Positions 34,179-42,042 of a stretch of DNA of 64,000 nt are shown piece by piece. The DNA lies in contig JAEZWW010000103.1 of assembly GCA_023442945.1 (NCBI GenBank), forward strand, positions 1 to 64,000, read 5' to 3'. Position 1 is the first letter of the stretch. Each line of letters starts with the position of its first letter. The notes below the pieces were generated by a model. It worked only from the letters and a program-made list of their open reading frames with translations. It did not search any database and was not told the DNA's origin. The translations under genes were made by a program, and so were the position numbers. The DNA is from Pseudomonadota bacterium. GTDB lineage: Bacteria > Pseudomonadota > Gammaproteobacteria > Burkholderiales > Burkholderiaceae_C.

Positions 34179-35251
34179 GCAAAGCGCCAAGCCAGCTCGG
34201 CCATGGGACGCGCGCCCGCACCGCTGGCACGCGCCTGCGCGCTGCTGGCGGTGCCGTCTTCCACCCGCTTGGCGATGCCTTGCAGGATGGCGGCGATGCG
34301 GAACATGTTGTAGGCCAGGTAGAAGTTCCAGTCCGGTGCCAGCGCTTCGGGCGTGGTGAAGCCGGTGCGCTCGCAATACCGGCGGATGTAGTCCGCCTCG
34401 CTCGGGATGCCCAGGCTGGCGATGTCCAGCCCGCCAATGCCGCGGAAGGTGCCCGGCGGGATGTGCCAGGACATGCAGTGGTAGCTGAAGTCGGCCAGCG
34501 GGTGACCCAGCGTGGACAGCTCCCAGTCCAGCACCGCCAGCGCGCGGGGCTCTGTGGCGTGGAACATCAGGTTGTCCAGCCGGTAGTCGCCGTGCACGAT
34601 GCTAATCAGGCTCTCGTCGCGGGCACTGGCCGGCATGTGCGCGGGCAGCCATTCGATCAGGCGGTCCATTTCCGGGATCGGCTGCGTGACCGACGCCAGG
34701 TACTGCTTGCTCCAGCGGCCGATCTGGCGCTCGAAATAGTTGCCCGGCTTGCCGTAGTGTTCGAGCCCGCGCGCCTTGTAGTCGACGGTGTGCAGCGCGG
34801 CGATGACGCGGTTCATCTCGTCGTAGATGGCGGCGCGCTGGTCGTTGGTCAGGCCGGGCAGGGACTGGTCCCACAGCACGCGGCCGGCGACGAATTCCAT
34901 GACGTAGAAGGCGCGGCCGATGACGGATTCGTCCTCGCACAACACGAACATGCGCGCCACCGGCACGTCGGTGCCGTGCAGCGCCTTCATCACGGTGAAT
35001 TCGCGCTCGATCGCGTGGGCCGAGGGCAGCAGCTTGGCCACCGGGCCGGGCTTGGCACGCATGACGTAGCTGCGCTGTGGCGTGACGAGCTTGAAGGTCG
35101 GGTTGGACTGGCCGCCCTTGAACATCTCCACCGTGAGCGGGCCGGCAAAGCCCTCCAGGTTTTTTTCAAGCCAGGCCGACAGCGCGGCAAGGTCAAAGGC
35201 GTGGGCTTCGGTGACGGGGCGGGTGCCCTCAAAGGCGTTCGGTTCGGTCAT
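34166..35251 (-). CDS. APH-family phosphotransferase (ACAD10/11 kinase-like)
   Basis: A 361-residue kinase-fold protein. FKGGQSNPTFKL is the glycine-rich loop, VMRAKP the Lys strand, HGDYRLDNLMF the catalytic loop and LDWELSTLGHPLAD the metal-binding DWE motif. Related proteins (LvaA; the N-terminal half of human ACAD10/11) phosphorylate 4-hydroxyacyl-CoA. It starts 26 bp after the Crp/Fnr gene and precedes the acyl-CoA dehydrogenase. The C-terminal Lys-Ala and stop are supplied by the dispersed repeat. Confidence 0.88.
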   Translation of the reverse strand: MTEPNAFEGTRPVTEAHAFDLAALSAWLEKNLEGFAGPLTVEMFKGGQSNPTFKLVTPQRSYVMRAKPGPVAKLLPSAHAIEREFTVMKALHGTDVPVARMFVLCEDESVIGRAFYVMEFVAGRVLWDQSLPGLTNDQRAAIYDEMNRVIAALHTVDYKARGLEHYGKPGNYFERQIGRWSKQYLASVTQPIPEMDRLIEWLPAHMPASARDESLISIVHGDYRLDNLMFHATEPRALAVLDWELSTLGHPLADFSYHCMSWHIPPGTFRGIGGLDIASLGIPSEADYIRRYCERTGFTTPEALAPDWNFYLAYNMFRIAAILQGIAKRVEDGTASSAQARASGAGARPMAELAWRFAQKA

Positions 35252-35277
35252 GCAGCGGAAACAAAAAACGGCAGAAA

Positions 35278-35997
35278 TCAGTCGTCGGATTCGGCGATGC
35301 GCAGCAGCGCGTGGCGGTCGCAGACGACCAGACCCGCGGGCTCGACCCGGATGACGCCCTCGCGCTCCATGGTCTTCAATTCCTGGTTCACCCGCTGCCG
35401 CGACGCGCCCAGCAGTTGCGCCAGCTCTTCCTGCGCCAGCTGCAGCGTGATGCGCCATTCGTCGTTGGACGACAGGCTGGCCACGCCGTAGCTGCGCACC
35501 AGATGCCCGATCTGCTTGGCCAGGCGCGCGCGCAGCGGCAGGGTGTTCAGGTCTTCCACCTGCCCGAACAGCAGGCGGATGCGCCGCGCCTGCAGTTTCA
35601 GCAGGGCTTCGTACAACTCGGGGTGCTGCGCCAGGATCTTTTGGAAGTCGGCGCGCGCCACGTTCAGGATCGTGGTCGCGCCATGCGCGTACGTATCGTG
35701 CGTGCGCCGGTCCCCGTCGAAGATCGCCACGTCGCCAAACCAGATGCCCGGCTCGACGTAGGTGAGCGTGATCTGCTTGCCCGCCAGCGTGGTGGACGAC
35801 ACGCGCACCGCACCCTTGGCGCAGGCGATCCACTGCTCGGCAGGTTCGCCGCGGGCGACGATCAGCTCGCCGTCCTGGTAGCGTTTGACGAAGGCGCATC
35901 GAAGAATGTCGTGCCGAAGCGAGGGCGAAAGGGAGGAAAACCAGCGACCGGTGTTGATCGCTTCACGTTCCTCCATCGTAAGAATGGGGTCGTCCAT
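35278..35997 (-). CDS. Crp/Fnr-family transcriptional regulator
   Basis: A 239-residue regulator with an N-terminal cyclic-nucleotide-binding fold (about 15-130; VEPGIWFGDVAIFDG) and a C-terminal Crp-type helix-turn-helix (about 165-225; LAQLLGASRQRVNQEL). No N-terminal Cys cluster, so it is not an oxygen-sensing Fnr. The start at 35997 avoids a non-homologous extension. It heads the kinase/dehydrogenase operon and probably controls it; a terminator 65 bp upstream isolates it from the enoyl-CoA hydratase gene. Confidence 0.9.
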   Translation of the reverse strand: MDDPILTMEEREAINTGRWFSSLSPSLRHDILRCAFVKRYQDGELIVARGEPAEQWIACAKGAVRVSSTTLAGKQITLTYVEPGIWFGDVAIFDGDRRTHDTYAHGATTILNVARADFQKILAQHPELYEALLKLQARRIRLLFGQVEDLNTLPLRARLAKQIGHLVRSYGVASLSSNDEWRITLQLAQEELAQLLGASRQRVNQELKTMEREGVIRVEPAGLVVCDRHALLRIAESDD

Positions 35998-36060
35998 GGC
36001 CTGTCGTTTGGGTGACTTGAAAACCGTCCATTGTCGCCCTCGCGACCTTGGCGGTGCCTG

Positions 36061-36097
36061 CAAAAACACGGCGCACCCTGGGTGCGCCGTGTTTTTG
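36061..36097 (-). terminator. Near-perfect palindromic terminator
   Basis: An 18-bp inverted repeat with only one central base, ending in five A/T at both sides, so it can act on either strand. On the minus strand it follows the enoyl-CoA hydratase gene after a dispersed repeat. Confidence 0.9.
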
Positions 36098-36147
36098 AGC
36101 GGAATCGGGCTGTTGCCCTAGGGGAATCTGCGCGAGCAGCTCTCTTA
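36095..36147 (-). repeat. Dispersed repeat, copy 6, containing a stop codon
   Basis: Minus orientation: GAGAGCTGCTCGCGCA, GATTCC, CCTAGGGCAACAGCCC, TCAAAAA. The TAA ending the hydratase gene (36147-36145) falls at its left edge, and the right edge merges with the terminator. Confidence 0.8.
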
Positions 36148-36924
36148 TTGGTAGCGCGGCTTTTCCTTGGCCAGGAAGGCCGCGATGCCGATGCCGCCGT
36201 TGGCGTGGTGCAGGTTGCGCACGAAGTGGTCGCGCTCGGCCGCCAAGTGCGCGGGCAGGCTGTGCTCGCCGGCGTCGCCCACCAGCTCCTTGATGCTGGC
36301 CAGCACGTTGGGCGCGCGGTCGGCCAGGCTTTCGGCCCAGGACAGGGCGGTGTCCAGCGCAGTGCCGGCGTCGCACAGGCGGTTGACCACGCCCAGCTCG
36401 TGCAGGCGCTGGGCGCCGATGCGTTCACCGGCCATCAGCAGCTCGGTCACCAGTTGGCGCGGCAGCGCGCGTGCCAGGCTCCAGCTGCCGCCGCCGTCGG
36501 GCGACAGCGCGACGCCGCTGTAGGCCATGACGAAAAAGGCGTTGCGCGCGGCGACGATCAGGTCACACGCCAGCGCCAGCGAAAAGCCGGCGCCCGCGGC
36601 CGGCCCTTCCACCGCGGCGATCACCGGCTTGGGGAAGCTGCGGATCGCCTCGATCCAGGTGTGCAGGCTTTCGATGCTTTGCGCCTGCACGTCGGGCGGC
36701 TGCTGGCGGTTGGCCAGCAGGCGCTGCAGGTTGCCGCCGGCGCAGAAGACGGAACCCTCACCCCGGATCACGACGCAGCGCACCTCGGGGTTGGATTCGG
36801 CCACGTTCAGCGCCTCCACGCCCGCGGCGTACATCTCGGGGCCGAGGGCGTTGCGGTGCTCGGGGTTGTAGATGGTCAGCACCATCGTGCGGCCATCGAC
36901 CACACTGCGCAGTTCAGCGGTCAT
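36145..36924 (-). CDS. Enoyl-CoA hydratase/isomerase (oxepin-CoA-hydrolase-like)
   Basis: Crotonase-fold protein of 259 residues. FCAGGNLQRLLANR and EGPAAGAGFSLALACD form the CoA-thioester oxyanion hole; SPDGGGSWSLARALPRQ is the second conserved block. The NLxRLLANR and ALPRQ segments recall the group annotated as alternative-type oxepin-CoA hydrolases in Burkholderiales, used in phenylacetate degradation, but no other paa gene except a PaaH-type dehydrogenase is near. General fatty-acyl hydration is the simpler reading. Confidence 0.85.
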   Translation of the reverse strand: MTAELRSVVDGRTMVLTIYNPEHRNALGPEMYAAGVEALNVAESNPEVRCVVIRGEGSVFCAGGNLQRLLANRQQPPDVQAQSIESLHTWIEAIRSFPKPVIAAVEGPAAGAGFSLALACDLIVAARNAFFVMAYSGVALSPDGGGSWSLARALPRQLVTELLMAGERIGAQRLHELGVVNRLCDAGTALDTALSWAESLADRAPNVLASIKELVGDAGEHSLPAHLAAERDHFVRNLHHANGGIGIAAFLAKEKPRYQ

Positions 36925-37083
36925 GCAGGGCTTTCGTCAAAAAAAGAAAACGGGGCAAGGGAGGGGCAGCAGCGCGTCGCGCGATGCCTCCGCGTGCGGG
37001 GCCCACGAGGGCGTCCTGCGCGCGCGGCCGCCCATGAGGGCACGGGCGTTGGCACCGGTCATCGCGAGGCGCCGGTCACTCAA

Positions 37084-37377
37084 TCACTCAGGCGTGCTGG
37101 GGTCGCCGTCATCGCCGGGCGCGGCCTCGGCCTGGCGCGCCAGCTCTTCGTCGCTCAGCGGCGGCAGCGCGTCCAGCTCGGCGATCTGCTGCAGCTCCTC
37201 GGCCGTGTGGCCGGTCTGCGGCAGCAGCGCCTGGTCGATCTGCGCCTGCAGCAGCGCGCCTTCATCGGCGATCAGCGGCTGCGCCGCGCCTGTCACCGCC
37301 GCCTTGTCGCCCGGCTTGGCGTGCGCCAGCTCGTCCAGCGCCTTGGCAAAGTCACCGTCTTTCGGGTTCGTGTTCAT
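37084..37377 (-). CDS. Conserved hypothetical acidic protein, 97 residues
   Basis: I do not recognise a family. It is acidic, probably helical and soluble (MNTNPKDGDFAKALDEL..., ending GDDGDPSTPE), without Cys, signal peptide or membrane segment. AAGGAGA just before the ATG supports translation. It lies upstream of the enoyl-CoA hydratase gene on the same strand, about 160 bp away. Confidence 0.65.
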   Translation of the reverse strand: MNTNPKDGDFAKALDELAHAKPGDKAAVTGAAQPLIADEGALLQAQIDQALLPQTGHTAEELQQIAELDALPPLSDEELARQAEAAPGDDGDPSTPE

Positions 37378-37395
37378 CGTGTCTCCTTGCCTTTT

Positions 37396-37462
37396 TTGCT
37401 ATCGATTGTCTAGCGGCCGGCGCAATCCCCCGTAGGGCCAGCGGCAGATTTGATTGGTATTC
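37396..37462 (+). repeat. Dispersed repeat, copy 7
   Basis: Plus orientation and somewhat diverged: GCTATCGATTGTCTAGCG, CCGGCGCA, then CGTAGGGCCAGCGGC, AGATTTGATT and a TTCAAAT tail. With copy 8 it flanks the 3-hydroxyacyl-CoA dehydrogenase gene in direct orientation. Confidence 0.8.
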
Positions 37463-37546
37463 AAATACTTCCAACCCATCGGCCGGCCCGCCTAAACCCA
37501 CCCCCAGCAAACGCGGTCGCCGGACCTGCGCCGGCGACTCGCGTTG

Positions 37547-37633
37547 TCCCCCCTCCCGCAGGAGAGGGGGGAAGGCGCCGCAGGCGACTCAGGGGGGTGT
37601 TCACATCACTCCGCGACTCAGGGGGGTGTTCAC
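37547..37633. repeat. GC hairpin and 29-bp tandem duplication
   Basis: A perfect 9-bp stem (37547-37555 with 37564-37572, 8-base loop) is followed by two copies of a 20-base unit beginning GCGACTCAGGGGGG at 37584 and 37613, offset by 29 bp. It sits immediately after the dehydrogenase stop codon. The run of G makes it a likely slippage site. Confidence 0.7.
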
Positions 37634-39168
37634 TCCTCTTCATGCAGCAGGCTCAGCCCAATCGCCCCGCGCCGGCGCAGCCAGGGGCTGGGGCGGTAAC
37701 GCGGATCGCCGTACACGGTCTGCATGTTGAACAGCACTTCCAGGATGTTGGCGGGGCCGAACTTGTCGCCCATGGCCAACGGGCCCATCGGGTAGCCCAG
37801 GCCCAGGGTGACGGCCGTTTCCAGGTCCTTGGGCGTGCACACGCGCTGCTGGCACATGTCGGCCGCGATGTTGATGATGGTGGCCACCACGCGCTGGGTG
37901 ACGAAGCCACCCGAATCGCGGACCACGCTCACCGCCTTGCCGTCTTTGGCGAACAGCGCGTGCGCGGCGTCGCGCATGTCGGTGCGGGTGGCCGGGTTGG
38001 TGGCCAGCACGCGGCGTTGGGTGGCCGCGTCGTCGATCAGCATGTCGATGCCGACGGTGCGCGCCGGGTCCAGCCGCTCGACCACGGCGACGGTGGTCAC
38101 GTCAAAGCCGAGCGGCGCGACGATGCACAGCGCCTGGGGCGAGGGCGACTGGCCGGTCTCGATCTTGGCGCCCAGGTCTTTCAGCAGCTGGTACAGCTCG
38201 GCGCGACGCGCGGCGCGGGTCGACACCCACACCGGCGGGAATTCGGCCACCTGCGGCACCGGCGGCTCCGGCGCGATCTGCGCGGCGCCGTCGACGTATT
38301 TGTAAAAGCCGTCGCCCACCTTCTTGCCGACCACGCCGCCGGCCAGGCGCTGCGCGGTGATCACGCTGGGGCGAAAACGCGGCTCTTCGTAGTACTGGCG
38401 GTAGATGGACTCCATCACGGGGTGGGACACGTCCAGCGCCGTGAGGTCCATCAGCTCGAACGGGCCGAGCTTGAAGCCGACCTGGTCTTTCAGGATGCGG
38501 TCAATGGTGGCGAAGTCGGTCACGCCTTCGCCCACGATGCGCAGCGCCTCGGTGCCGTAGCCGCGCCCCGCGTGGTTGACGATGAAGCCCGGCGTGTCGC
38601 CCGCCTGCACCGGCGTGTGGCCCATCTGGCGCGCGTAGTCGGCCAGCTTTTGGCAGACGGTGGCGTCGGTCTTCAACCCGGCGATGACTTCCACCACCTT
38701 CATCAACGGCACCGGGTTGAAGAAGTGGTAGCCGGCGAACTGCTGCGGGCGCTTCAGGCCCGCGGCGATGGCGGTGACCGACAGCGACGAGGTGTTGGTG
38801 GCCAGCACGGCCGTGGGGGCGACGATGTCTTCCAGCTCGCCAAACAATTTTTGCTTGACGTCCAGGCGTTCCACCACCGCTTCCACCACCAGATCGCACG
38901 GCGCCAGGTCGGCCAATGCAGCGGCGGACTTCAGCCGCTCTTTCTGCGCCGTGGCCTGCTCAGCCGTCAGGCGCCCTTTTTCAACCAACTTGTTCCACTG
39001 TGCGCCCAGCGCTTCGCGGGCTTTTTCAATGGCGGCGGGCTGGGTGTCGAACAGGACGACGGTGCTGCCGGCCTGCGCTGCAATCTGCGCGATGCCGCGC
39101 CCCATGGCGCCGGTGCCGACGATACCGACGGTGGGAAAGGTGGGTGGGGTGATGCTCATGCGCAGCAT
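37630..39168 (-). CDS. paaH: 3-Hydroxyacyl-CoA dehydrogenase (PaaH/PaaC type)
   Basis: A 512-residue NAD-dependent enzyme oxidising 3-hydroxyacyl-CoA. VGIVGTGAMGRGIAQ is the Rossmann loop; LATNTSSLSVT and GYHFFNPVPLMKVVEVI contain the catalytic Ser/His region. Two C-terminal 3HCDH domains follow, as in PaaH of phenylacetate degradation (about 500 residues) rather than the 280-residue fatty-acid type. The start is 39168 or 39159. It is flanked by direct copies of the dispersed repeat. Confidence 0.88.
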   Translation of the reverse strand: MLRMSITPPTFPTVGIVGTGAMGRGIAQIAAQAGSTVVLFDTQPAAIEKAREALGAQWNKLVEKGRLTAEQATAQKERLKSAAALADLAPCDLVVEAVVERLDVKQKLFGELEDIVAPTAVLATNTSSLSVTAIAAGLKRPQQFAGYHFFNPVPLMKVVEVIAGLKTDATVCQKLADYARQMGHTPVQAGDTPGFIVNHAGRGYGTEALRIVGEGVTDFATIDRILKDQVGFKLGPFELMDLTALDVSHPVMESIYRQYYEEPRFRPSVITAQRLAGGVVGKKVGDGFYKYVDGAAQIAPEPPVPQVAEFPPVWVSTRAARRAELYQLLKDLGAKIETGQSPSPQALCIVAPLGFDVTTVAVVERLDPARTVGIDMLIDDAATQRRVLATNPATRTDMRDAAHALFAKDGKAVSVVRDSGGFVTQRVVATIINIAADMCQQRVCTPKDLETAVTLGLGYPMGPLAMGDKFGPANILEVLFNMQTVYGDPRYRPSPWLRRRGAIGLSLLHEEE

Positions 39169-39203
39169 TATGCGGGCAGCGCGTGGCGGGGGCTGTCACC
39201 TGT

Positions 39204-39272
39204 TTATGCTATCAAGGCGATAGCTGCTCGCGCTGGTGGTTGTGAGGCTGACAGCACAAAAGGCTTGAAAAT
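39204..39272 (+). repeat. Dispersed repeat, copy 8
   Basis: Plus orientation: TGCTATCAAGGCGATAGC, TGCTCGCGCT, GGTGGT, TGTGAGGCTGACAGC, GGCTTGAAAA. It fills the spacer between the 3-hydroxyacyl-CoA and D-2-hydroxyacid dehydrogenase genes. Confidence 0.85.
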
Positions 39273-39335
39273 CGGTGCTTGGCCCCGCGCGCCGCCGCGG
39301 GCGCTCGCCCTGGCCGTCTTGCACCACGGCCGGCC

Positions 39336-40343
39336 TCAGCGCCGCACCTGCAGCGCGCCCGGGTTGACGATGTTGGTCGGCGTGCCGCGCAAGTAGTTGA
39401 TGACGTTGTCGAACGCGGCGCCAAAGTACATCTCGTAGCTGTCTTGTTCGACATAACCGATGTGCGGCGTGCAGATGCAGTTCTCCAGCCGCAGCAGGGC
39501 GTGGCCTTGCAGGATGGGCTCGCTTTCAAACACGTCCACCGCCGCCATGCCGGGTCGCCCGCGGTTGAGCGCGCTGACCAGCGCGTCGGGCTCGATCAGC
39601 TCGGCGCGTGAGGTGTTGACCAACAGCGCTGTCGGCTTCATGCGGCCCAGGTCGTCCAGGCGGATCAGGTGGCGCGTGGCGTCGGTCAGGCGCAGGTGCA
39701 GCGACAGCACGTCGGACAGGGCAAAGAACTCGGCGCGCGAGGGCGCGGTGGCGTGGCCGTCGCTGCGAGCGCGGGCCATCGATTCGGGTGAGCCCCAAAT
39801 CACCACCTGCATGCCGAAGGCGCGGCCGTAGCTGGCCACCAGTTGCCCGGTCTTGCCGTAGCCCCAGATGCCCAGCGTGCGCCCGTACAGCACCGTGCCC
39901 AGGCCGAAGTTGGGCGGCATGGAGGCGGCCTTCATGCCCGACTGCTGCCAGGCGCCGTGTTTCAGGTTGCCGATGTACTGCGGCAGGCGGCGCGCGGCGG
40001 CCATGATCAGCGCCCAGGTCAGCTCGGCCGGCGCGATCGGCGAGCCCACGCCCTCGGCCACCGCGATGCCACGCTCGGTGCAGGCCACCACGTCGATGTG
40101 GCTGCCCACGCGGCCGGTCTGCGAAATCATGCGCAGGCGCGGCAGCTTTTCGACCAGCTGGCGCGTGATTTGCGTGCGTTCGCGGATCAGCACCAGCACC
40201 TCGGCGTCGCGCAGACGCACCGACAACTGGCCCAGACCCTTCACGGTGTTGGTGTAGACCTTGGCCGGGTAGGCCTCGAGCTTGGCCGCCGCCGCCAACT
40301 TGCGCACAGCGTCCTGGTAGTCGTCGAGGATCACGATGTTCAT
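39336..40343 (-). CDS. D-2-hydroxyacid dehydrogenase family protein
   Basis: A 335-residue NAD-dependent enzyme of the phosphoglycerate/D-2-hydroxyacid dehydrogenase family. LGIWGYGKTGQLVASYGRAFGM is the nucleotide-binding loop, NTSRAELIEPDAL holds the catalytic Arg region, and TPHIGY carries the catalytic His. The start at 40343 (MNIVILDDYQDAV) is the conserved opening. Substrate unassigned. The 275 bp upstream hold no recognisable gene. Confidence 0.88.
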   Translation of the reverse strand: MNIVILDDYQDAVRKLAAAAKLEAYPAKVYTNTVKGLGQLSVRLRDAEVLVLIRERTQITRQLVEKLPRLRMISQTGRVGSHIDVVACTERGIAVAEGVGSPIAPAELTWALIMAAARRLPQYIGNLKHGAWQQSGMKAASMPPNFGLGTVLYGRTLGIWGYGKTGQLVASYGRAFGMQVVIWGSPESMARARSDGHATAPSRAEFFALSDVLSLHLRLTDATRHLIRLDDLGRMKPTALLVNTSRAELIEPDALVSALNRGRPGMAAVDVFESEPILQGHALLRLENCICTPHIGYVEQDSYEMYFGAAFDNVINYLRGTPTNIVNPGALQVRR

Positions 40344-40618
40344 CCCGCCATTGTGCCGTTGGCGCGGGCGGGAGGTCGGCGCGCCGGTCCGGCCAGGTCG
40401 AAACGCACCCGGATGGCTGTCGGACCGCGGGTGGCGCAACGTGGCGACCGAAGTCGGCCGCTGCGCCAATCCAGAGATGTCAGCCGCTGCTCAACGGTGC
40501 TTCGGTTCTGACCGCTGCTGAGGGGCGTTCAAGTGATCGTGCGCTCAGTGTCCCGCGGCGACGTCGCCCCGATTTGGCCAAGCAACTGGTCGCCTGGCAG
40601 ACGCTGCGCGGGCAGGCC

Positions 40619-40987
40619 TCAAGCCCGGCGCGCCATGGCGTCGGCCAGGGCTTCGGCCTGGGCCAGGCGCTCCAGCTCGGCGCAGACATCGACCAGGCGA
40701 CCGCTCAGGCGCAGCGCGCCGGTGCGACCGCTCGCCGATGGCACCGTGGCCTGATCGATTGGCTGAACGGGCTGGGTGGTGGCGGGGCGGGCGGTGACCG
40801 GTGCAGCCGCAAGGCGCAGCGCGGCCCGGCGTTGCGCGGCGGCGACCCAGGACGCCGGCGCGGGCGCCGCGGTGACGCGCGCGCTGCAGTCGGTCGCCGG
40901 GGCGAGGGCACGCAGGCGCGCGCGGCGGTAAGCGGGAATGGACGGGGCCGAAGCCAGGTCATCCAGGTAAATGACGTTGGTACCCAT
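40619..40987 (-). CDS. Hypothetical protein downstream of lexA
   Basis: A 122-residue Ala/Arg-rich protein without a family I recognise. It opens MGTNVIYLDDLASAPS and has a helical C-terminus (LVDVCAELERLAQAEALADAM). I use the Met at 40987, which has an AAGG-containing site upstream; a longer frame to 41149 is less coherent. It lies 176 bp after lexA on the same strand, so read-through could make it damage-inducible. No LexA box of its own was seen. Confidence 0.55.
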   Translation of the reverse strand: MGTNVIYLDDLASAPSIPAYRRARLRALAPATDCSARVTAAPAPASWVAAAQRRAALRLAAAPVTARPATTQPVQPIDQATVPSASGRTGALRLSGRLVDVCAELERLAQAEALADAMARRA

Positions 40988-41163
40988 GTAAAACCTTTCA
41001 GGCAGTGCGAGGTTGGACACAGGCGAGATTGCTGTGAGCAGGCCAAGAGGTGCCTTGCCCAGTTCGCGCCGCCGTAGGGTGTGGACAAGGGCCCGTGACA
41101 CTGAGCGCCACCGCCGGCTTGTCTGCACGCCCGCCACCTGCAGCGGCACGAGCCCACGCTGCG

Positions 41164-41832
41164 CTAGAGCAGCATGCTGTTGCGGATCAGGCCGACGGCC
41201 AGGCCTTCGATTTCAAACGGCTCGCCCGGCTGCACGACGATGGTCGGGTAGTCGGGGTTTTCGGCGTGCAGCTCGATCTGGTTGTTCTGGCGGTGAAAGC
41301 GCTTGACGGTGACATCGTCGCCCAGGCGGGCCACCACGATCTGGCCGTTGCGCGCTTCGCGGGTGGACTGCACGGCCAGCAGGTCGCCGTCCATGATGCC
41401 GGCGTCGCGCATGGACATGCCGCGCACGCGCAAGAGGTAGTCGGGCCGGTGCACGAAGAGGCTGGGCTCGATGTGGTAGGTCTGATCGACGTGTTCCTGC
41501 GCCAGGATGGGCGAGCCCGCCGCAACGCGGCCCACCAGGGGCAAGGCCAACTGCGCCATGCCGGGGAGGGTGAGGCTGGACAGATCGGCCCGCGCGCCCG
41601 TGCTGCGGCCCGCGCCCTTGAGGCGGATGCCGCGCGAGGTGCCGCTGACTAGCTCGATCACGCCTTTGCGGGCCAAGGCCTGCAGGTGCTCTTCGGCCGC
41701 GTTGGCGGACTTGAAGCCCAGCTGCGACGCGATTTCGGCGCGCGTGGGGGGCGCGCCGGTGCGCGCGATGGCGTGTTGCACCAGTTGCAGGATCTGTTGC
41801 TGGCGGGCGGTGAGCTTGGGGCTGTCGGTCAT
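41164..41832 (-). CDS. lexA: LexA repressor
   Basis: SOS repressor of 222 residues. The N-terminal winged helix (LTARQQQILQLV, PPTRAEIASQLGFKSANAAEEHL) binds operators. Self-cleavage, stimulated by RecA filaments, would occur between Ala105 and Gly106 (VAAGSP), with catalytic Ser140 (GMSM) and Lys177 (VTVKRF). Two SOS-type operators lie 37-71 bp upstream, showing autoregulation. Confidence 0.95.
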   Translation of the reverse strand: MTDSPKLTARQQQILQLVQHAIARTGAPPTRAEIASQLGFKSANAAEEHLQALARKGVIELVSGTSRGIRLKGAGRSTGARADLSSLTLPGMAQLALPLVGRVAAGSPILAQEHVDQTYHIEPSLFVHRPDYLLRVRGMSMRDAGIMDGDLLAVQSTREARNGQIVVARLGDDVTVKRFHRQNNQIELHAENPDYPTIVVQPGEPFEIEGLAVGLIRNSMLL

Positions 41833-41868
41833 GGAGGTCTCCGGCCGAGGCCCTGTGAGCCCCGGTAC

Positions 41869-41903
41869 CTGTATTGATATCCAGTGCCTGTATTTTTAAC
41901 CAG
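41869..41903. promoter_or_regulatory. Two tandem LexA operators
   Basis: CTGTATTGATATCCAG (41869-41884) and CTGTATTTTTAACCAG (41888-41903) each fit CTGT-N8-CAG with one departure from CTGT-N8-ACAG, and start 19 bp apart. The E. coli lexA promoter also has two boxes, one ending CCAG. They lie between lexA and the divergent CAP-domain lipoprotein gene, so the latter might also respond. Confidence 0.85.
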
Positions 41904-42042
41904 TTATTCGCAAAGCGCAAGTGGGGGCCGGGCTGCCAGTTGCGGCTTTCGCGCGACGTGGTGCTGGCGTCGCGCGGATGCGCTGGCGGGCTGCCCCGAT
42001 AATGGCGCCCCATTGACCGACATCAACACCGAGGAAGAGGAC

